Part shown: positions 52,741-60,525 of the stretch, piece by piece
How positions within the stretch are numbered: the stretch's first letter is position 1
Layout of the letters: the number at the start of each line of letters is the position of its first letter
Source of the DNA: Novosphingobium pentaromativorans US6-1
Lineage (GTDB): Bacteria; Pseudomonadota; Alphaproteobacteria; Sphingomonadales; Sphingomonadaceae
Assembly (NCBI RefSeq): GCF_000767465.1
Contig: NZ_CP009296.1
Location: forward strand, 1 to 62,341
DNA: 62,341 nucleotides
Reading direction: 5' to 3'
Position numbers and translations under genes: made by a program
The notes under the pieces: model-generated
Told to the model about the DNA's origin: nothing
Seen by the model: only the letters and a program-made list of their open reading frames with translations
Databases searched by the model: none

Positions 52741-52830
52741 TTGACAGCATATGAAGCAGCTCAATTGACGATCGCAGCCGTCGCGCTCGTGATCGCAATT
52801 GTGAAGCTGGGGAAGTCCGATAAGGGCTGA
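52741..52830 (+). CDS. 29-aa holin-like hydrophobic peptide
   Basis: TTG start with a near-perfect ribosome site (AAAGGAGGTGATGTGAT). The product TAYEAAQLTIAAVALVIAIVK plus a short charged tail is a single transmembrane peptide. The YEA-Q-hydrophobic pattern is like the putative holin-like or type I toxin peptides known mainly from Firmicutes. Too short for usual gene finders. Confidence 0.55.
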   Translation: MTAYEAAQLTIAAVALVIAIVKLGKSDKG

Positions 52831-52837
52831 TCTAGCG

Positions 52838-52906
52838 GGGCGGGTGGTCTGACAGGGCCGCCCGCCCTAAATGTTTGAACCCGCCGTGTGACAGCACGGC
52901 GGGTTC
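52838..52906 (+). terminator. Twin hairpins with identical TGACAG loops
   Basis: Hairpin 1 (52838-52867): GGGCGGGTGGTC, TGACAG, GGCCGCCCGCCC, 12 pairs with two G-U. Hairpin 2 (52877-52906): GAACCCGCCGTG, TGACAG, CACGGCGGGTTC, 12 perfect pairs. The loops are identical although the stems differ. They follow the 29-aa peptide and lack a T-run. They may terminate, stabilise or act as RNA-binding targets. Confidence 0.6.
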
Positions 52907-53032
52907 AGGTAGGTGCGTGAAATGAATCAGCACACGAAGCATTGCCTATATAGCCCTTTTCCCTTGCCAATCCAATAACCGACGCGCGCGCGAGGTGTTC
53001 CCCGTCTGTTCCCTTTGGCGCATAAGCGCCCA

Positions 53033-53269
53033 ATGGCCGCGAACTACAACCGCCCCAAGCCCATTGATCCTATCTGGTATCGGCAAGGCTGCTATCTGCG
53101 CATCTATTGCGCTTGCGGTCGCCGCGTTGTCGCCCCGCTGGGCGACTTCGCCCGCTCGCGCCGCATTTCTTTCGATACCCGCATTTACGAGCTGATCGCG
53201 CGGCTTCGGTGCAGCCAGTGCCGCCGCAAGCCTTATGCGGACGTGTCGCGCAACCGCTCGGGCAATTAA
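53033..53269 (+). CDS. 78-aa zinc-ribbon-like protein
   Basis: Cysteines in pairs, YCACG and RCSQCRR, form a possible zinc site. The first part (DPIWYRQGCYLRIYCACGRRVV) is a recognisable pattern in sphingomonad plasmids, function unknown. Confidence 0.6.
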   Translation: MAANYNRPKPIDPIWYRQGCYLRIYCACGRRVVAPLGDFARSRRISFDTRIYELIARLRCSQCRRKPYADVSRNRSGN

Positions 53270-53390
53270 AATGACGGAGGATCCGATTGCTCGGATGCTT
53301 CCGGCGCTATCCGTTGGGCATGTCGCCGGCGACATGCCGCAGCGTCCTCTAGGTCACCGCTATGCTATGACCTGGCGGGCGCTTTTCCCT
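53270..53390. other. Spacer with a possible broken frame
   Basis: A short frame opens at 53271 right after the zinc-ribbon gene and runs on through leader B1. I regard it as non-coding. Nothing else is seen. Confidence 0.4.
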
Positions 53391-53668
53391 AGATTGAGGC
53401 GGCAATGCCGCCGCGTCCGCTGTTCGACTTTGGGGCCTGTTCCTGCCCCCTGCCGCAAGGGCTGGACCGTCTCGGCCGCTGTGCGGCCTCGCTTGGCGAT
53501 CAGGCGGGTTTCCCCGCCCTTCCTTCGCTACGCTCCGTGCAGGACGGGTGATCCCCCTCCCCCCTGATCGGCCCTGATTTGCGGCATTCCCCGGCCCTGC
53601 TCGCCGCTGGGCAGAAGTCGATGACCCGTCATCGCCTTCGGCTCCATTCTAGGCAGGGAAAACAGCAC
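53391..53668 (+). repeat. Leader repeat B, copy 1
   Basis: About 278 bp, roughly 88 percent identical by eye to 54151-54425. Starts AGATTGAGGCGGCAA, ends at the next gene's ATG. Hairpins: GGCGGC/GCCGCC, GGCGGG/CCCGCC, and GATGAC-CC-GTCATC. Unrelated to leader A in sequence but alike in size, hairpins and position. Confidence 0.85.
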
Positions 53669-53929
53669 ATGACCGACATTCCGTTGGCAACGATTCTTCG
53701 GATCAACGCCGCCCGCACCATTCCGCTCGCTCGCTATGAGGAAGAGGGCAATTTTGACCGCTTCGGCTACATCAAAGACCTTGCCGAAAATCATGGCGCT
53801 GACCTTCCCGCCGTCATCGAGATTGCCGACCTACTAGGACCGGATGAAGATTTTGACGGCCTTGTGACCACCATCGAGGACGCCGCCGAGGGCTTCGGCT
53901 TTGGTGCTCTTATCCTCGGGGGGGCGTGA
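53669..53929 (+). CDS. 86-aa acidic hypothetical protein
   Basis: An acidic protein (ARYEEEGNFDRFGYIKDLAENHG, LLGPDEDFDGLVTTIEDAAE). Unrecognised. It overlaps the next gene's start. Small acidic proteins in such islands are often DNA mimics or anti-defence factors, but nothing here proves that. Confidence 0.62.
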   Translation: MTDIPLATILRINAARTIPLARYEEEGNFDRFGYIKDLAENHGADLPAVIEIADLLGPDEDFDGLVTTIEDAAEGFGFGALILGGA

Positions 53930-54150
53930 GCATGGGCCAGGAGCTTATGACGCCCGCGCAGATTGCGGATATTTGCGACGGCCGAGACAAGGCCATAGCC
54001 CTTTGGCTCGGCCTCTATGACACCTACCATGCAACCCGCGACGAGGCGGCGCGCCTGACCCTTGGCGGCCCACTATCGCTGTCATGTGGCCGCGACTGGA
54101 CCGAGGACACGTTGACTCGCGCTTTCAGCTGCCACCGCCTGTCCTGGCGC
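53926..54150 (+). pseudogene. DUF4942-like protein, N-terminal fragment
   Basis: MTPAQIADICDGRDKAIALW, then YDTYHATRDEAARLTLGG and WTEDTLTRAF, resemble the start of DUF4942 proteins. The similarity stops near residue 70, where leader B2 begins, and the frame continues into repeat sequence. The C-terminal bulk is absent. Start GTG 53926 or ATG 53932. Confidence 0.65.
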
Positions 54151-54425
54151 AGATTGAGGCGGCAAGCCGCCGCGCTGATTTGTCGCGTTTGGGGCCTGTT
54201 CCTGCCCCCTGCCGCAAGGGCTAGACCGTCTCCGCCGCTGCGCGGCTCCGCTTGGCGATCAGGCGGGTTTCCCCGCCCTTCCTTCGCTGCGCTCCGTGCA
54301 GGGCGGGTGATCCCCCTCCCCCCTGATCGGCCCCGTTTGCGGCATTCCCCGGCCCAGCGTCGCCCGCTTTCGGCAGAAGTCGATGACCCGTCATCGCCTT
54401 CGGCTCAATTAGGAAGGGAAAGCCC
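54151..54425 (+). repeat. Leader repeat B, copy 2
   Basis: About 275 bp matching B1, ending at the ATG of 54426 with GGAAGGGAAA. It has the same three hairpins. Its left edge is the point where the DUF4942-like gene is lost, so copying or recombination brought it here. A half palindrome (CAGCTGCCACC) lies 16 bases before it. Confidence 0.85.
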
Positions 54426-54674
54426 ATGAAAATCCGTATCTACCGCCAGACCGAGCAGGACTTTGACCGAATCGAGATCGAGGGCGCGACCTTTGAAACC
54501 ATCGTCAGCCGGGCAGCGGTCGAGGGGCTTCAATGCAGCGGTTACAACAGCAATCCGAGCCAGCGGCTTGAGTTGCAGGGCGCACCGAAATTCAAGGGCG
54601 TTTGCGGTCCTATGTGGGATGGCGATGCGATCCGCTACGAGTGCAGCGCCACCTATGCGGAGTTGAGCGCATGA
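54426..54674 (+). CDS. 82-aa hypothetical protein
   Basis: A beta-rich small protein (MKIRIYRQTEQDFDRIEIEG, YECSATYAELSA) with three cysteines. Start is fixed by leader B2; its stop overlaps the next ATG. Unrecognised. Confidence 0.62.
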   Translation: MKIRIYRQTEQDFDRIEIEGATFETIVSRAAVEGLQCSGYNSNPSQRLELQGAPKFKGVCGPMWDGDAIRYECSATYAELSA

Positions 54675-55480
54675 GCGCCGCCGCCGCGATACGCACCGCG
54701 CAGGCCGACCAGCTGGGCGACCAGATCATTGCCGCAGGCTTCGCGCCAAACGGCTTTGTGCTGGATATTAACGAGGCGCTTGATGTGCCCCGTGACTTTC
54801 CCCTTTCCGCGCCGTGGAATCTGCCGTCGCGCCTGTTTCAGTTCCCCATAGAGGTTATCCGTGCAGAGCAGGACGAGCCGCGCAAGATCGGCCTTCGCCA
54901 TCCTTTGCTTGCCGCCCATCCTTTCGTGCAGCACGTCGAGCGCGCGCTAGGGATCGAGATCGCCCGCGATGGCGTGACGAACCGCCACGGCTACAGCAAC
55001 CGCGTTCATTCGCTCTGGCATCATGCGGTGGACCTTATCAGCGCCGGGAAATGGCGCGAATTGCTCGAAACGCAGGAGTTCACCGAGCCGCGCAATATCT
55101 TCAATGCCGTTGTCTATGGCCTTCGCTATTCGGACCACGCCGACAGGAAGGCGAGCGGTCACATCAGCACCGTCGAGGCCCGCCAGATCATGGGGGAAAT
55201 GGGAGCTACCGAGCCGACCGAACGCGCCGCGTTGCTTCGCAGCTTTTCCGCGCCGTCGCCCTGCCAGCAGGAACGCGGGGCCGAGCATTGGCCGATCAAT
55301 CTTCACGGACCTTGCGCCGAGGATAAGGCATGGTCCTTCATCATCGGGATCGAGGATGGTTGGTTTTCCTATGATCGTTCCGGGCATCTGCAATGGTCCC
55401 CCATGGGCCGCGACCGTTACGCGGCAGGCGATAGCGCCAGCTTCACCGAGGCGAGCGGCCAGACCGCTTTCGCCTTTTGA
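54671..55480 (+). CDS. 269-aa hypothetical protein
   Basis: A soluble protein with helical N-terminal half (GLRHPLLAAHPFVQHVERALG) and a conserved-looking HSLWHHAVDLI segment. Unrecognised. It is coupled to the 82-aa gene by a 4-base overlap. Confidence 0.65.
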   Translation: MSAAAAIRTAQADQLGDQIIAAGFAPNGFVLDINEALDVPRDFPLSAPWNLPSRLFQFPIEVIRAEQDEPRKIGLRHPLLAAHPFVQHVERALGIEIARDGVTNRHGYSNRVHSLWHHAVDLISAGKWRELLETQEFTEPRNIFNAVVYGLRYSDHADRKASGHISTVEARQIMGEMGATEPTERAALLRSFSAPSPCQQERGAEHWPINLHGPCAEDKAWSFIIGIEDGWFSYDRSGHLQWSPMGRDRYAAGDSASFTEASGQTAFAF

Positions 55481-55491
55481 GGGGATCGAGC

Positions 55492-56112
55492 ATGGCCCGC
55501 CATTGCATCCGCGAACCTCGCTACGTTCCCCCGGTGCAGCGCATCGGGGAGCAACCCGACTTGTTCGGTGGACCGACCCTTAGCCACGTTGCCGAGCGCC
55601 AAGGACCGCCGAAAGGATGGCAGCGCCAATTGCAGAAATGGGGCCGCTGCACCGTCATTGCCGATCTTGAGGCAGCGCCGCCGTCTGTCATCGACCCTCC
55701 CCCGTCCCCGTCTCCGGTTTTCCTTGTCGCTTGCGTTGCTGCGAAGCTGGACCGCCCCGCCCCGGCGCGCGATCTTTACGCATCGCCATGGTTCCAGAAG
55801 GCCCGTGCCTATGTCGAACGACAGGGCGGCGCATGGTTCATCCTGTCAGCAAAGCATGGCCTGATCGCCCCGGAAACCGTCATCGCGCGCTATGACGAAA
55901 CGCTAGGCGCGATGAAGGCAGGCGCGCGCCGCCTTTGGGGCGCGCGCGTGATCGAAGCAATGGCCGAGCAGATCGACGCCGCCGCGCCGCTGATCGTTCT
56001 CGCAGGCCGCAACTATCGCGATCCCCTTTGGCCGCAGATCGAACGGCGCGCATCGGTTCCGATGGAGGGGCTTGGAATCGGTCAGCAGCTCGCTTGGTTA
56101 AGCGACAACTGA
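55492..56112 (+). CDS. DUF6884-domain protein
   Basis: A 206-aa protein. The C-terminal domain (VFLVACVAAKLDRPAPARDL YASPWFQKARAYVE, FILSAKHGLIAPE, YDETLG) fits DUF6884, which resembles the DUF4433/DarT neighbourhood and DNA-modification-linked proteins. Residues 1-70 are linker-like. The ATG at 55492 follows GAGGGGA. Confidence 0.75.
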   Translation: MARHCIREPRYVPPVQRIGEQPDLFGGPTLSHVAERQGPPKGWQRQLQKWGRCTVIADLEAAPPSVIDPPPSPSPVFLVACVAAKLDRPAPARDLYASPWFQKARAYVERQGGAWFILSAKHGLIAPETVIARYDETLGAMKAGARRLWGARVIEAMAEQIDAAAPLIVLAGRNYRDPLWPQIERRASVPMEGLGIGQQLAWLSDN

Positions 56113-56173
56113 AAGCGAGAATTGTCGCGGTCCATGCGCAACTTCGCGCGATGCGCTTCGAGGGGGCATCTGT

Positions 56174-56626
56174 TTGTCGCGCCGCCCTTTCAATCTATCC
56201 AACGCCATTTGGCGTTGTGAGTTTGAGGATTATAGGCCCATCAACGGCCCAAGCCCCCCGGTAGGGCCGCCCACTCTCGGCAAGCGCAAATGGCGTAGTT
56301 TGCGCTTGCCGGGAGACCAGTTGCCCTCTCTATATGGCAAGGTGACTGCCCCCACACCGACAGCGCCCTTGTGGACCCAAGATCAGGCCATTGCCTATGA
56401 GGCAGCCCTTGAGGCCATCAACGATGTTATCGCCGGTTACAGCGAGCAGATCGCGCTTGAGCATGGTCGCGTTGTGCCGAACACGGCGCGGATCGCTTGG
56501 CTCGAAATGCGGACGGATCAGGCATCGGCCACCGGCCATGCGCTCAATGTGATGGATGATGAGAATGTCCGACAAACGCTGCTGGAATACAGCGCGATCG
56601 TTCGGGCGCGAGACGGCGCAGGGTGA
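56174..56626 (+). CDS. 150-aa hypothetical protein
   Basis: TTG start with AGGGGGC upstream. N-terminal part is Pro-rich, C-terminal part helical (AIAYEAALEAINDVIAGYSEQ, IAWLEMRTDQASATGHALNV). Unrecognised. Confidence 0.52.
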   Translation: MSRRPFNLSNAIWRCEFEDYRPINGPSPPVGPPTLGKRKWRSLRLPGDQLPSLYGKVTAPTPTAPLWTQDQAIAYEAALEAINDVIAGYSEQIALEHGRVVPNTARIAWLEMRTDQASATGHALNVMDDENVRQTLLEYSAIVRARDGAG

Positions 56627-56707
56627 AGGTCCGCCCGATGGGCGGGCGTTAGTTCGTTAAATCCCCCCGTCAGTGTCTTCCTAGCATGAGGGCTGCACCA
56701 GGCCGCA

Positions 56708-56790
56708 TCAAGGATCGGCGGTTCCCCCAATTTGCTGCGCAAATCGGCTCCCCCACCGCCCGCTAGCGCGGCCGCTTCGCGGTCCCTGAC
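56708..56790 (+). repeat. Leader repeat C, copy 1
   Basis: An 83-bp segment repeated at 57323-57405 with a single difference in the central part. It contains ATTTGC-TGC-GCAAAT and a GC-rich hairpin around GCGGCCGC. It lies 57 bases before the next ATG, again in a leader. Confidence 0.88.
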
Positions 56791-56847
56791 CCGACCCGGC
56801 GCTGCCCTCCCCTTGGCCTCGCCAATTCCGGCAACAAGGAGGTTGTT

Positions 56848-57165
56848 ATGTCTCATCGTCTGTTCGCTCAGCTGGCTTTCGAGCGTGCGCTTGGAAATGC
56901 TGCGATCGAGGCGCTGGCGACCGCGTTGAACGATAAGGATCATTTCGACGCGGAAAGCATGTGGCCGAAAGACCCGATGTTTATCGGCAAGACGAGTGCT
57001 GACATCGAGGCGGTTGCGGCCGAGCTGGGCCAGATCATCGAGGACCGTATCAAGGACGTGCTCGACGGCCCCGGCATCCGCAACATCGAGCGCGGCGAAT
57101 GCGTCTATCCGCAAGTCGTCGCGGTCGTGCTGGCGGCCAAGGCGAAGCGCGGCCAATCCGGCTGA
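56848..57165 (+). CDS. 105-aa hypothetical protein
   Basis: Strong ribosome site AAGGAGG. A helical protein (FERALGNAAIEALATALNDKDH, DIEAVAAELGQIIEDRIKDVL). Unrecognised. Confidence 0.65.
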   Translation: MSHRLFAQLAFERALGNAAIEALATALNDKDHFDAESMWPKDPMFIGKTSADIEAVAAELGQIIEDRIKDVLDGPGIRNIERGECVYPQVVAVVLAAKAKRGQSG

Positions 57166-57322
57166 CGCCGGAGGGGCGGGCTTAGCCCGCCCCTTTTCGC
57201 CCGCTGGGCGAAACCGATGATCTCGGTGCCATGCAGAGCGCGGGACGGGGCATCGAACCCCGCCCCGCGCAATCTCTTCTCTCTGTGTGTCGTGGCATTT
57301 TGGCATGGGTGCGCGCCAGCTT

Positions 57323-57405
57323 TCAAGGATCGGCGGTTCCCCCAATTTGCTGCGCAAATCGGCTCCCCCACCGCCCGCTACCGCGGCCGCTTCGCGGTCC
57401 CTGAC
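57323..57405 (+). repeat. Leader repeat C, copy 2
   Basis: Second copy of the 83-bp leader, 57 bases before the ATG at 57463, the same distance as in copy 1. The rest of the gap 57166-57462 holds nothing else I can assign. Confidence 0.88.
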
Positions 57406-57462
57406 AGCCGGCGCCGGTGCCCATGCCGGGTGTCTCCCGTCACCAACGAGAAGGAGAACCGG

Positions 57463-57684
57463 ATGCACATCAAATTGTTTAGAGCACTGAAAGCGGCTAA
57501 TCTGTCCGACGACGCCGCAGCGGAAGTTGTAGAGGCTATTGAGGAGTATATCGCCGTGAAGGTTCAGGAGGCGAACAAGGGAATCGAAAGCAAGCTGACG
57601 GCACAAACTTGGGTCATCGGCAGCGTCGGTTTCGTCCTCGCAGTCATCGGCCTCGCGCCCGCTTTCATCAAACTGTTCCAGTAA
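57463..57684 (+). CDS. 73-aa coiled-coil membrane protein
   Basis: An amphipathic helix (AAAEVVEAIEEYIAVKVQEANK) followed by one C-terminal transmembrane segment (WVIGSVGFVLAVIGLAPAFI). Resembles small coiled-coil plus anchor proteins of phages and plasmids. A clear terminator follows. Confidence 0.65.
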   Translation: MHIKLFRALKAANLSDDAAAEVVEAIEEYIAVKVQEANKGIESKLTAQTWVIGSVGFVLAVIGLAPAFIKLFQ

Positions 57685-57687
57685 GAC

Positions 57688-57715
57688 AAAGGGAGGCTTC
57701 GGCCTCCCTTTTTTT
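57688..57715 (+). terminator. Rho-independent terminator
   Basis: AAAGGGAGGC-TTCG-GCCTCCCTTT and a T-run. A textbook intrinsic terminator with a UUCG tetraloop, closing the transcript of the 73-aa gene. Confidence 0.93.
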
Positions 57716-57746
57716 GCCGAACCGACTGATTGTCAGGAGACGCAAA

Positions 57747-57986
57747 TTGACCGACTTCGCACAAGCACGGCTCGATATGTTCGAGAGCGGTTTATTCGGC
57801 CAGGGCAATGCTTTCTGGCGCTGGATCGCCACGGACGAGGCGCGGCCCTATCTGGCCGCTTTCGCCGCCGATCGCGCGCCACCCAGCGGAAGCGAGTTTT
57901 TCGCGGCCGATCTTACCGCCGAGGATCTACTTGATTCCGATCACCTGGCCGAGCTTGCCCAGAAGATCGAAGCGGCTCACGGCTAG
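57747..57986 (+). CDS. 79-aa hypothetical protein
   Basis: TTG start preceded by CAGGAGA. Acidic and helical (MFESGLFGQGNAFWRWIATDEARPYL, then AEDLLDSDHLAELAQKIE). Unrecognised. Confidence 0.55.
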   Translation: MTDFAQARLDMFESGLFGQGNAFWRWIATDEARPYLAAFAADRAPPSGSEFFAADLTAEDLLDSDHLAELAQKIEAAHG

Positions 57987-58003
57987 CGCCGTGCGCGCCG
58001 GGG

Positions 58004-58264
58004 CTATTTGCGAGCAGATGTGCGCTGTTGCTCCGCCACGTCGCGGATCATAGCTGCCCAGCATCCCAAGATCATGCCCTCTTCATTATCGACTTCGCTT
58101 GTGGCGACCGCATAGATACCCAGCAAGTTTGCAACCTCGCTCGCCTCGACAATGCCTTGACGCGCAAGCAGCGTGGCAAACATCGAGAGTGCTCCCCCCA
58201 TTGCCCGCACCAGCGGCGCATCTTGTAGCAGTCGGTCAAATTCGCGGGGCGGGTTACTGGACAT
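58004..58264 (-). CDS. 86-aa hypothetical protein
   Basis: A minus-strand helical protein (ALSMFATLLARQGIVEASEVANLLGIYAV). It follows the XRE regulator on the same strand and may be its operon partner. Unrecognised. Confidence 0.55.
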   Translation of the reverse strand: MSSNPPREFDRLLQDAPLVRAMGGALSMFATLLARQGIVEASEVANLLGIYAVATSEVDNEEGMILGCWAAMIRDVAEQQRTSARK

Positions 58265-58296
58265 AGATTGTTCCGATCAAATAAAGCGACTGCCTT

Positions 58297-58554
58297 TCAG
58301 GACTTGTCGCGGGAAGTGCTATCCGCTGCCAATAATTCGACAGCCGATAATCCGAAAGCATCGGCAAGGCTCTCCAAGGTAGCAAGCGTTGGATTACCAT
58401 GTCCGCGCACCATGTATGAAATATGTGACGCCGCAACGCCCGAGCGTTCGGACAACTCCCCTTGAGTTATGCCTAGTTTCTTTAGTTCGCGAGCGATGTT
58501 GGCCCCGAGCTGGGCCATCAACGGCGATGTTCGTTTCAGGTATATGGTTGGCAT
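58297..58554 (-). CDS. XRE-family regulator
   Basis: An 85-aa Cro/CI-type helix-turn-helix protein: GITQGELSERSGVAASHISYMVRGHGNPTLATLESLADAFG at about 29-69. It is divergent from the sigma-like gene at 58710 and may control the gap between them (58555-58709). Confidence 0.88.
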   Translation of the reverse strand: MPTIYLKRTSPLMAQLGANIARELKKLGITQGELSERSGVAASHISYMVRGHGNPTLATLESLADAFGLSAVELLAADSTSRDKS

Positions 58555-58709
58555 CGTGTTCGCGTCCTTCTGGCTAGGCGCAGAATGTCGGCACGGGCAG
58601 CATGGCGCAATAGGGTTGCTCTAGAAGCTATTTGCGCCATGGCTTTCGCGCCTAGCGCAGATGGTATAGATTGTGCGCCATATTTGGACGAGCGAGGTTC
58701 AAACCCTGC

Positions 58710-59444
58710 ATGGACGGTCAGGACGACGCGATGAAATCGGCCATGGAGCTGTTCGCAGCTCGGCTTGCAAAGCGCGATGTAGAGAGGCCGATCACCGACC
58801 ATCGAACCGTCGAGCGGTTGATCGCGATGCTGGAACCGCATGAGCAACAGGTTGTCCGCTTGCGGATCGGGCTTGGCCCCTCTCCCGCGCTCACTCTTGC
58901 CGCGACTGCAAAGATCGTCGGTGTGTCGCCAAGCCGCATCGGCCAAATCGAGGACAAGGCATTCCGAAGGATCAGATGGGTCTGCAACAACATAGACATT
59001 CACGATCGTTCGGCGCTGGATGCTTTGATCGCGCGCAGGCGTGATGAAGCGGCTGAGGCCGAGCGGATCAGGAAACGCGATGCCTTGCAAAAGGCGCTAG
59101 ATCAGGAGCGGAAGCGCAAAGCCAAGCAAGACCGGGACGAGGTCAGGCGAGCGAAGGCGCGCGATTCCGCTTGGAACCGCAAACTACGCGTGGCGCAGGC
59201 TGAGCTTGATCGGATGAGATCCGACGCTCAGTTTTTTGCCGAACAGATCGCTCAAATCGAGCAGCGCGCTAATTGGCTGAGGGCAATTTTGCCGCGCGAC
59301 CGCCAATTGGCGGCGCTGCGCGAACAGGCCGATGAAATCCGCGATGCGATCGCGAGCGCAGAAGCCAGCATATCCAACATGCTGGCCTCGCCCCCGGATG
59401 GTCCCCAGCTAGGCAAGGAAGCTTCAACAAACGATGGCCACTGA
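58710..59444 (+). CDS. Sigma-70 region-4-like protein with coiled coil
   Basis: A 244-aa protein. Residues of about 30-90 (RTVERLIAMLEPHEQQVVRLRIGL, VGVSPSRIGQIEDKAFRRIR) are a sigma region 4 helix-turn-helix. A long charged coiled coil follows to 225. It lacks region 2, so it is not a complete sigma factor. It overlaps the serine recombinase gene by 11 bases. Starts at 58731 or 58743 are possible. Confidence 0.72.
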   Translation: MDGQDDAMKSAMELFAARLAKRDVERPITDHRTVERLIAMLEPHEQQVVRLRIGLGPSPALTLAATAKIVGVSPSRIGQIEDKAFRRIRWVCNNIDIHDRSALDALIARRRDEAAEAERIRKRDALQKALDQERKRKAKQDRDEVRRAKARDSAWNRKLRVAQAELDRMRSDAQFFAEQIAQIEQRANWLRAILPRDRQLAALREQADEIRDAIASAEASISNMLASPPDGPQLGKEASTNDGH

Positions 59445-60132
59445 TATTGAGCCGTCCCCCGCCTTCGCGCCGCAGATCGGCCGCGTTTATTTGCGCGTCA
59501 GCACCGATGCACAGGACTTACGCCGACAGGATGCCATCGTAGCCGAGGCGAAGGCAGCGGGCTATTATGTCGCGGCAGTCTATCGGGAGAAGGCATCGGG
59601 TGCCCGTGCCGACCGCCCCGAGTTGCTGCGTATGATTGCCGATCTTCAACCCGGTGAAGTGGTGATTGCCGAGAAGATTGACCGGATTAGTCGTCTTCCC
59701 TTGGCCGAGGCCGAGCAGCTGGTTGAGACAATTCGTGCGCGAGGCGCGCGACTTGCCATTCCCGGCGTCGTGGACCTGTCCGACCTCGCGGCCGACGCCG
59801 AGGGCATCGCCCGCATCGTGCTCGAATCTGTTCAGGCGATGCTCTTGAAGATCGCCCTGCAGATGGCTCACGACGATTACACCGATCGCCGCGAGCGACA
59901 GCGCCAAGGTATCGCCTTGGCAAAGGCCGCAGGGCGCAGCGGAGGGCGCAAAGGCGATCGGGCAACGCACGCCCGCATTGTGGCATTGCGCGAAGCGGGC
60001 AAGAGCATTGCCAAAACGGCAGAGCTGGCCGATTGCGACCGCAGCACCGTCAAGCGGGTGTGGGCGGCCCATCGTGCCGCCCAGGTGCAAGAACCCAGCC
60101 CTCAGCGAAATCATCGTGAGCGGAACCGCTGA
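59434..60132 (+). CDS. Serine recombinase (resolvase family)
   Basis: A 232-aa recombinase. S23 in YLRVSTDAQ is the nucleophile; EKIDRISRL and the C-terminal helix-turn-helix (GKSIAKTAELADCDRSTVKRVW) complete the resolvase/invertase layout. It probably resolves plasmid multimers. Two palindrome sites follow within 180 bases. Confidence 0.9.
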   Translation: MATDIEPSPAFAPQIGRVYLRVSTDAQDLRRQDAIVAEAKAAGYYVAAVYREKASGARADRPELLRMIADLQPGEVVIAEKIDRISRLPLAEAEQLVETIRARGARLAIPGVVDLSDLAADAEGIARIVLESVQAMLLKIALQMAHDDYTDRRERQRQGIALAKAAGRSGGRKGDRATHARIVALREAGKSIAKTAELADCDRSTVKRVWAAHRAAQVQEPSPQRNHRERNR

Positions 60133-60158
60133 TTGCCCTTTCTGTTCGGCTTCAAGCC

Positions 60159-60174
60159 GGTGGCAGCTGCCACC
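60159..60174. promoter_or_regulatory. 16-bp palindrome upstream of ssb (site family P)
   Basis: Exact GGTGGCAGCTGCCACC flanked by CC and GG, 27 bases after the recombinase stop. Confidence 0.65.
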
Positions 60175-60293
60175 GGCAGTCCCCTGCTCGCGTCAACGGA
60201 CTGCCAGCTACGGAAAGAGCGGCGGAGCCGCGACAGGGTTTTCCAATCCCCGCCGTGCCGATCGAGCGCAGCGACCTATGGGTGCCAATGGCC

Positions 60294-60309
60294 AGTGGCA
60301 GCTGCCACC
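60294..60309. promoter_or_regulatory. 16-bp palindrome, one mismatch (site family P)
   Basis: AGTGGCAGCTGCCACC, 135 bases from the previous copy and 217 bases before the ssb ATG. The 60133-60525 gap is the ssb leader and contains no gene I accept; it also has small hairpins (GGCCTTCGGCC). Confidence 0.55.
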
Positions 60310-60525
60310 GCCGCCAGTCCAAATTGCTGCATCTACTCGGGCCGTTTCCTTTGGGCGTTGCTGTCTGACGGATACGAACTCCACATCGCCACTAATGCGG
60401 GCAAGCAGAAAACCGGCCTTCGGCCTTGGGTTTCCGCAAGCGGACCCTCCCATTTTCAGCTTGCCCGCGTAGCTCAGCTCCGCCGCAAAAAATCCGTCAG
60501 CAACGCTTATCCAAAGGAGACTACC

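Noticed and set aside
56518..57606. A 362-codon minus-strand frame across leaders C1 and C2
   Set aside because: It covers a supported plus-strand gene and two noncoding leaders; the repeated peptide in it is only a translation of the repeat.
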